64,000 bases of DNA, from contig NC_062253.1 in NCBI RefSeq assembly GCF_905475465.1, forward strand, positions 6,572,001-6,636,000, given 5' to 3'. Below the pieces are notes generated by a model. The model had not been told where the DNA came from. It was given only the letters and a program-made list of their open reading frames with translations, and did no database searches. Numbering within the stretch: the stretch's first letter is position 1; every line of letters starts with the position of its first letter. Positions 57,121 to 64,000 of this stretch are shown here, one piece after another. The position numbers were made by a program, and so were the translations under genes. The stretch is from Pieris napi (taxonomy: Eukaryota > Arthropoda > Insecta > Lepidoptera > Pieridae).

Positions 57121-57383
57121 TTAATTCTGTTCCACAACTTCACAATAATTTTTAACAAATTTTGCATCATATTTTTCATCGTTACACATTTTTCTTTCTA
57201 CCGTATGAAAATGTTAACAATTATTTTACTTGCTTCAATATGTGTACCATTATACTGGATACCTATATTAGTTTGTTCACATTTAGCTTGCACACATTTA
57301 CATAACATTTGGCTAGTAACAATGGCCTGCAATTTTGTCATAGATGAAACAAAAACAAACAAAAATATTAAAAATTGTCTCAC
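57121..57383 (-). pseudogene. Possible decayed gene for a small secreted cysteine-rich protein
   Basis: The minus strand is open from about 57383 with a hydrophobic lead (FLIFLFVFVSS) and LQAIVTSQ, then LCKCVQAKCEQTN and a Tyr/Asn/Gly stretch up to TAG at 57195-57197. Two bases on in frame, from about 57212, a second open stretch reads VERKMCNDEKYDAKF and VKNYCEVVEQN and ends with TAA at 57121-57123. The residue make-up of both parts (even C spacing, charged, few rare residues) is more protein-like than nearby chance frames, so one frameshift in a former secreted protein is plausible. No ATG precedes the hydrophobic lead, so a first exon or start may be lost. No family recognised; something of Kazal-like inhibitor size is only a guess. 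Confidence 0.3.
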
Positions 57384-57419
57384 ACTATCGGGTAGTTGTA
57401 TTAAATTTTGAATAATTGT

Positions 57420-58230
57420 TATAACAACACATAAGAACGCCTTATTAATACACCGGATCTTGGATACGAGGATTAGTAGCGAAATCCGCTTTCACGTTGC
57501 TTATTAATATGTTTTGTACCTAGGATGCGTAGCTTAGCGTACAGCTTTCTATTCATACACAGAATATTAAACACCTACGAATTGTGTTTAATATTTGTAG
57601 AATCGGTAATATAACATTTTATAGTATATAGGATCTTCATGGATTTTGTTTATTGGCGTATCCTGGAGACTTTGGGTTCAATTCTGGCAGAAATATAACT
57701 TTGTAAATATGTAAGGCATATAGTGGCATTAGCCGCGTTCCAACCCGTTGATTGACTTAAGATGGTATTGTACCCAATTGTTTCGCAAAGTCAAAAAAGT
57801 CATGTTTTATAGGTAAAATAATTTTAAAAGTTCCCCACGGGTTTTCCTCATAGATGCATCTTCAACATGCAATATAATTCGCGTAAAAATTCGATAAATT
57901 TTTGCCGACCGAAGTAAGCTTGAAGCCTAAGCTAAATACAGGAATAACACTGCGTCGCCGTCGGATTGCACAATTTCTAATTACCTCAAGTCGCCGGTTG
58001 TAACACATCAACTATGTGATATATAGTAGTGAACAGATGCCGCCAGCGAGCTCATTTTATTTCTTTTTCTTTGAGGGAACCCTCGCGATCTTATCAGAAG
58101 AAACAGTGCTCAAGGCGAAATAACCAAAGAGCAGTGATATATGTTTTAGTATATTATTTTGTTTCTTATGATCATTGCTATTTTGTTTTACCGTACTTGA
58201 TTAAGAAGTAACAAAGTTATCAAAACTCTG
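57420..58230. other. No recognised feature
   Basis: Nothing supportable; the frame at 58029-58211 has no motif. Confidence 0.45.
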
Positions 58231-58234
58231 GTTT

Positions 58235-58420
58235 GTATTTTTTTATAACTGGGTGCAAGCGGGCAGGTGGCTCACATGATTTAAAATAATACCGCCGCCC
58301 ATAGACACATTGCCAGAGGGCTCGCAAGTGCGTTGCCGGCCTTATAGGATTGGTATTCTCCGTTTTTGAAGGACCCTAAGTCGAATTGGTTCGGTAATAC
58401 TTTTGTGGGCAGCTGGATAA
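58235..58420 (-). repeat. LINE 3'-end fragment (SFKKR/HGRR family)
   Basis: Minus-strand copy: 'gcaagcgggcaggtggctcacatgat', 'gccgcccatagacacattgccagagggctcgcaagtgcgttgccggcc' and 'gaaggaccctaagtcgaattggttcgg'. Confidence 0.78.
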
Positions 58421-58586
58421 TGTGATAATTTTTTTACTTTGTATATTATGCAAACTTAATAATTTGTATTAAAATATTTACTGTAAAATAGTTCCTTACT
58501 TTATACTTCTTTTATATTTAATAGTTTTTATTTGCTTTATTCTTTCTTATTACCAAGCATTAAAAACATATCTAGATCTAGGTGAT

Positions 58587-58880
58587 ACTAGCTGACCCGG
58601 CAAACGTTGTTTTGCCATGTATATTATTTCTAGGAAACATTTTTTTAGTTCAATAAAAATAACTTTCAATAATAAAGAATAGGGGTTGCAAATTTTGTTG
58701 AAAAAATTAAATAATTTTTTTAGGGTGGACACCCCTTATCACTTAGGGGTTTAAAATATAGCTAGTAGCTGATTCTCAGACTTACTAAATATGCATAAAA
58801 AATTTCATAAGAATCGGTAGAGCCGTTTCGGAGGAGTATGGGAACGAACATTGTGACACGAGAATGTTAAATATTAGATA
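58587..58880 (+). repeat. RTE-like tail, CCGGCAAACG family
   Basis: Starts 'tactagctgacccggcaaacgttgttttgccatgtatattatttctagg' and ends 'gaatcggtagagccgtttcggaggagtatgggaacgaac...ttaaatattagata'. Cleanest copy for both borders. Confidence 0.8.
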
Positions 58881-58884
58881 TACT

Positions 58885-59480
58885 TTTACAAAATTTCAAC
58901 AGCTTTGAAATTACTTGCTATTTTAGTTATGTCAGTTATTTTATACAAATATTCACACACATACTATATTAATATTATGTGCAAACTGTATGCCAATCTC
59001 ACAATAAATAACCAGATTTCTGCGTTAGTTAAAAACTTTTTCACGTCACCGTTTTGCCAGAAATCGATAAAAATATTTGAAACTATTATAATATAAAAAC
59101 TTCAGCTTCCACATGCATTTAATTGCAGATATTTACTAGCGATCGAATAAATGGGTATGAAATCAAATGAAAAATGTGTTACTGAAAGGATACTGTCAGG
59201 TGGGAACAACCGATGCTTCACAAACGCTTGGACAAATGATACCGTTTTCAATTTACGTTACACGTTTCCGGTTTACTTTCTATTGTAACTATCACAATAG
59301 ACACGAGCTAATAGATAAAATGATAAAGCGCTGACTATTCTCTAATGGCAGATGAATGTAGGTGTATGTAACCATTTATATATTATACGTTTGACAAACA
59401 TTTATTTGGTTAATAATTTTAACTAATTTTCTAATATGATAAATATTTTGTCAAAGATCTTTCAATTGCTTGAAATTACA
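58885..59480. other. No recognised feature
   Basis: Nothing supportable; the frame at 58905-59096 has no known motif. Confidence 0.4.
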
Positions 59481-59483
59481 AGA

Positions 59484-59990
59484 TTTTTGAAGTGAAAGTT
59501 TAGGCGTATGAGGGTTAAATGTTTACGGATGAAACACAATAATAATATAAGGTTCACGAATATGTGCAGCGTTTTTTGTCGAAGAAAAGGGACAGAGCGA
59601 TTGAGAAGATAGATAGAGAGTGAGAAGGGCGAATTACATTATAGAAATTCAATTTTTAAAATTAAAATTTCGTAACGAGAATTTATAAAATATTAGTATT
59701 TTATATTTTATGCAAAATAGTTTATTGAAATCTCAAATGACGAACTGTAAATTAAAATACCACGTGTTTTTTTATCGAAAAAAAAAATTATAAATTTTAT
59801 AGATTTTCGACACTTAATATTTTAATAACAATTACAATGCTAATATATTTTTTATTAATTTTCCTTTTCCCTCCCTCTAAGTCTTGGTAATCTAAAGTTT
59901 TAGATTTGTATAAATATGAACAAGACTTAAATATTAGGTTGCCAAAGAAGTTTCACTTCTGACATGTGTACTTTGTACGCACGCACTTTT
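59484..59990 (+). repeat. MITE-like repeat, copy 2
   Basis: Same family as 40040-40476 but with better ends: TTTTGAAGTGAAAGTTT on the left and AAAGAAGTTTCACTTCTG at 59944-59961 as its imperfect inverse on the right, followed by 'catgtgtactttgtacgcacgcac'. Non-coding. Confidence 0.75.
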
Positions 59991-60121
59991 TTTTCTTTTC
60001 ACTGGCTTATTAAGTCAACTTGACGTGACATGAGAAGCCTTCTATGGATACTGCATACTGCAGGCCTCCATTGGTCTGTACAAGGTGCTGTCCAGGTTTT
60101 GATTAAAAAAAAAAATTAACT

Positions 60122-60350
60122 AAAAAATAATAGTTTAAAAAAACTAAAAAACACGCTTTTAAAGCACATCAAACTAAAAAGTGAAAAATAATTCCTAATT
60201 TAGGCTGAAAATGGTAATGAACAAAAAATACTGGTATTATTGTGAAAAAGCGTGGGGCGCTCTGTGCCATATTTTTCGTCTATCGAGCAACCGTTTGATG
60301 TGCTTTAAAAGCGTGTTTTTTAGTTTTTTTTAACTATTATTTTTTTTTGA
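60122..60350. repeat. Hairpin element with inverted repeats of about 50 bp
   Basis: The left arm AATAATAGTTTAAAAAAACT...CACGCTTTTAAAGCACATCAAAC (60127-60174) is matched almost base for base in inverse by GTTTGATGTGCTTTAAAAGCGTG...ACTATTATT (60293-60342). About 118 bp lie in the loop, including 'gcgtggggcgctctgtgcc'. Typical of a MITE with long terminal inverted repeats. Confidence 0.85.
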
Positions 60351-60359
60351 TTCAATTGC

Positions 60360-61140
60360 AAAGGACTAAGAACACTTTTTAATAGATCAGTCTTATTTTA
60401 ACAAATTTCCATCACTAACATAATATATTAAGTGAAAAGTCACACTATTTTAATATTATTAAAGGTAAAATATAAGTTCAAACAAAATACAATAAGCGGA
60501 TTCAACAACATTGTGTTTCTCTGTTTTCTTTTGAAATGAACTTTTCTAGTTTCAAAGTACTGTTGAAACACAAACAGTCAATAACAGAAGTATATATAGT
60601 ATCTTGTTGTTTCTTCCTTGTTTTACTTACTTACATTTTAATTAACTTATTTTATATAATATTAAATCCGTGAAATGTAAATATCTTCGATAACTCAGTT
60701 ATAATAAGAAAATATACGGAAAAATTCTATTTTTATAGAAAATTTTTATTTGATATCATCAATATCGGACCTTAAATAAAGTAGTTATACAACATATACA
60801 ACATTATCGTTTTGGTATATTTGAATTTGGTAAAAATAATCGGATACTTGCAGTATGATTGATAGCATAATTGCTGCAATTCAATAAAACAATCACGAAA
60901 GCGTATCAAAGTAATTGATGAGGTAGCTGTTATTAAGCATTAATAAATCTTTATAACAACTTTGCTTCAAAGATTGGAATGTTTCGGATTAGTTGTATAT
61001 ATGTTTACTTGCACGGATTTTGCTAGCTTGCAAAAAGCGCTACGCTGCTGCCGAGACAGGGACAACAATGATACCCAAAGGACAGAGTCTGATAACACCG
61101 CATTTTCTTTTGTGAAGAAGCGAATAGCACTATTATTATA
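60360..61140. other. No recognised feature
   Basis: AT-rich. The frame at 60962-61147 has no known motif. Confidence 0.45.
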
Positions 61141-61142
61141 TT

Positions 61143-61557
61143 ACTAGCTGGCCTGGCGAACATCGTACCGCCTAACAGTCGATTCTTTATTTTTTTAAAT
61201 ACTTATTCTGCTATTCGGGATACCGGTCAATCTAGTAAGATAAAAAAAATAAAGTTGATAATACAACAAATACATTATGTCAAAAAAATAAAAATTTACC
61301 TTTATGATATGAACTTTATGATATGGTATTAAAGTCCAAATTGCCTTTAAATATTATTACGAATATTTTGTATGGGAATATAGAAAAGTGTTGTTTTTAG
61401 ACTTTTTCACTCAATTTTTTTTAAATTTTTCTCTCCGTAAGAACCGTCCTCGAACTTCAAGGAATATTATAAAAAAAGGATCAAACAAATCAGTCAAGCC
61501 GTTTTCATGTTATGTCGTGACAACGGAAAACGGGTTTGATTTTTATATATAAGATTA
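61143..61557 (+). repeat. RTE-like tail, third type
   Basis: Starts 'actagctggcctggcgaacatcgtaccgcc' and ends 'caaatcagtcaagccgttttcatgttatg...ttgatttttatatataagat'. Same architecture as the other ACTAGC-starting tails but with a different middle. Confidence 0.6.
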
Positions 61558-61578
61558 ACATTGTGTATATATTTTATT

Positions 61579-61868
61579 CAGTGTTGGCCTAGTGGCTTCA
61601 GCGTGCGAATCTCATCCGTGAGGTCGTGTGTTCGATCCCACGCAGTGCACCAATGGACTTTCTTTCTATGTGCGCATTTAACATTCGCTCGAACGGTGAA
61701 GGAAAACATCGTGAGGAAACCGACTTGCCTTAGACCCAAAAAGTCGACGGCGTCCGTCAGGCACAGAAGGATGATCACCTACTTGCCTATTCGATTTACA
61801 GATTATGATGAAACAGATACAGAAATCTGAGGCCCACACCTAAAAAGGTTGTAGCGCCATTGATTTAT
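61579..61868 (+). repeat. tRNA-derived SINE, well preserved
   Basis: Head 'cagtgttggcctagtggcttcagcgtgcg' with A box and B box (GTTCGATCCC); complete body; end 'ggcccacacctaaaaaggttgtagcgccattgatttatttta'. With 21693-21995, the best copy to define the family. Confidence 0.88.
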
Positions 61869-61869
61869 T

Positions 61870-62565
61870 TTATTTTTTAATATATTTTATTTAATGTTTT
61901 ATTTTACGTATGTTGTTCTCGTGCATTCAGAAAAATACTTATATAATTAAAGGTGAAACACACTTGGGTTTATAGATCGCTGCAATAACAGAACCAAGGC
62001 CATCCAATATAATGCCCAAGCACAAAGTCTTATTGCATTCCATAGACAGAGATTACAAATGCAATATCTATGATTATCTAAAATCCTTACTCCCCCTTTT
62101 TGTTTACTTTATTTTCTTGGTATCAAAATCAAAAGTAAATTTTTTATACCAACGAAACTAAAATATTAAATAAAATAAATTTATTAGTTACTTTATGCAA
62201 TGTAATGTCGGATTTTAACTTCTTCACATTATTATATATAAATATAAATGAAAATTTATTTGGTTAATAACCTAAGAAGTTCCTTCCTAACCTTCAAATA
62301 ATCCGTAATAATAATATATTATTTGAAAGTTGATTAAAACCTGTACAGCGTACAGTGAACGTCTTGAGACCCTCAAGTAAAAAGGCACTCACGTCGCCAT
62401 GTAAATATTTGTCATTGTGGTCTATGAATTGGTCGTGTGGTAGTAGTTCGATACAGGAATACTTTCTAAGCACCGTTGGTTATGGTTGAGGTGTGAATAG
62501 CAGCCTGTTTTGGAGAATGGTCTTATAATAGTAGTGATACTCTTAGCTGATAATACTATATTAAT
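61870..62565. other. No recognised feature
   Basis: Nothing supportable. Confidence 0.45.
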
Positions 62566-62567
62566 AC

Positions 62568-62908
62568 TAACTAACCCGACAAACATTGTATTGCCATATT
62601 ATTTATAAGAAACATTATTTTAGTTCAATAAAAATAACTAGCTGCTATAATTAAAAATAGGAATTGATCGTAGAGGAAAATTAAGGGTTGTATGTATTTT
62701 TGTATGCTGTATCATAAAAAAATAAAAACACAAAATTTTGTCTAAAAAATAAAAACCTTTTTTTTTGGGGATGGACACCCCTTATCACTTAGGGGTGAAA
62801 GATAGATAGTAGCCAATTCTCAGACTTATTGCATTCTGACTATTCGAGTTTCGGAGGAGTATGGGAACGAACATTGTGATACGAGAATTTTATATATATA
62901 GAGATATA
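62568..62908 (+). repeat. RTE-like tail, CCGGCAAACG family
   Basis: 'ctaacccgacaaacattgtattgcc' start, 'gtatgctgtatcataaaaaaataaaaacac' middle, 'ttcggaggagtatgggaacgaacattgtgatacgagaatttt' end, with a deletion before the last block. Confidence 0.75.
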
Positions 62909-63198
62909 AACTATGTAATAATAACTCAATATAATACTTCAAAAAAGGTATATCATACGACAAAAGTTATCTAGCAGCGATGGAAGTGATTGTAAATCAC
63001 CGGCGGGCGAAGTTCACAGAGCCCCGATAAATCCAGAACTAACATTAATCGCCACTTCAATAATTATTTCCCGGGCTAACTTTGTCTGCTCTGTTTCCTA
63101 TATTGTTTTGCAAGATTATTCCTTTACAGTTAACTATGCTTTGTTTCTAGTTAATTATTTTAACAGTATAAAATGGCGTTTTGCGTTTCGCTCTTTAT

Positions 63199-63512
63199 AA
63201 CTAGCTGACCGGGCAAACGTCGTTTTGCCATATATATCATGTATAAAAAAATAGGGGTTGATCGTAGAGGTGAAAATTAGGGGTTGTATGTATTTTTTAA
63301 TTTTGTATCATAAAAAAATAAAAAATGAAAATTTATCTAAAAATTAAAAAAAAAAATAGGGGTGGACTACCCTTAACATTGAGGGGGATGAAAAATAGAT
63401 GTTGTCCATTTCTCAGACATACAAAATTGCACACAAAATTTCATGAGAATCGGTCAAGCCGTTTCGGAGGAGTTTAACTACAAACACCGCGACACGAGAA
63501 TTTTATATATTT
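63199..63512 (+). repeat. RTE-like tail, CCGGCAAACG family
   Basis: 'aactagctgaccgggcaaacgtcgttttgcc' to 'gaatcggtcaagccgtttcggaggag...cgacacgagaattttatatat'. Related to 12030-12350 in its 'ggggtggactacccttaac' block, so this is a sub-family. Confidence 0.75.
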
Positions 63513-63537
63513 ATTTATTGTATATTTTTAATATTTG

Positions 63538-63690
63538 AGGGCTCGCTCGCGAATGCGTTGCCGACCTTTTAATAATTGATACGCTCTTTTCATGAAGGAC
63601 CCTAAGTCAAATTGGTTCGGAAATACTTCAGTTGGCAGCTGGTTTCACATAGTGGTGGTGAGTAACAAAAACTGCCTTAAAAAGTGAGTG
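63538..63690 (-). repeat. LINE 3'-end fragment (SFKKR/HGRR family)
   Basis: Minus strand: 'gcgttgccgaccttttaataattgatacgctc', 'catgaaggaccctaagtcaaattggttcgg', 'ggcagctggtttcacatagtggtggtg' and 'aaaaactgcctt'. The usual 3' terminus is missing. Confidence 0.72.
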
Positions 63691-64000
63691 CGTGTAACCT
63701 TTACGCGAGATTGAAGTAAAACTTCCTTGGCATTGACGGCATATATCACGGAAATTATTAAATATTAACTTAAATAGTAAATATCATATTATAATTTAAT
63801 TTATTTATATATGACTGGAATACCTTAAAATAGATTCCAACACCAATGTAGTAAGAGTGACGTTAATCTTAAATGAAAGTAATTCGGGGGCAATTTTGTG
63901 CGATCGTTTTTACTTACATACAATGATTGATTGATGAACTCCATTGTAAGCGATACTAGATGCTTAGTATGAGTTGACGTCGAATCTTATAAACATTAAC
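63691..64000. other. No recognised feature
   Basis: Window end; nothing supportable. Confidence 0.45.

Noticed and set aside
57205..57411. Plus-strand frame with signal-like N-terminus
   Set aside because: Lies fully antisense to the more protein-like minus-strand reading, and its cysteines follow from that strand's composition.

Overview
This is AT-rich nuclear DNA from an insect, most likely a moth or butterfly (Lepidoptera). The evidence is an intron-split synaptotagmin-1 gene with a lepidopteran-style N-terminus, tRNA-derived SINEs, several families of 5'-truncated non-LTR tails, an errantivirus (Ty3/gypsy-type LTR element with env remnants) and many short inverted-repeat elements. I see no bacterial-type operons, CRISPR arrays or rRNA.

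Layout: (1) Positions 1-6668, minus strand, hold eight exons of synaptotagmin 1. They cover the N-terminus, membrane anchor, linker, the whole C2A domain and about two thirds of C2B (369 residues in phase). The last coding exon(s) lie beyond position 1. A GC-rich patch at about 7690-7800 is the best local candidate for a 5' UTR exon or promoter. (2) Positions 7.8-15.5 kb are mainly unannotatable AT-rich DNA with retroelement fragments. (3) Positions 15586-19470 are an LTR-bounded errantivirus with identical 337-bp LTRs and a 4-bp target duplication. It lacks gag, protease and reverse transcriptase but keeps an open integrase frame and broken env pieces. (4) Positions 19.5-44.5 kb are a mosaic of SINEs, LINE tails, RTE-like tails, MITE-like inverted repeats and a tandem satellite of about 181 bp (25.4-26.4 kb). 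(5) Positions 44537-50268, minus strand, are a full-length non-LTR retrotransposon with two uninterrupted ORFs, an oligo-A tail and a 13-bp target duplication; it is the best candidate for an active element here. (6) Positions 50.3-64 kb are again a TE mosaic with nested insertions, long hairpins and a possible decayed gene for a small secreted protein.

The only host gene I can support firmly is synaptotagmin 1, the calcium sensor of synaptic vesicle fusion. The DNA to its right is either its upstream region or a very long first intron if transcription starts outside the window. No clearly new biological system was recognised. The most notable items are the intact LINE, the young but gutted errantivirus, the satellite array and several hairpin elements.
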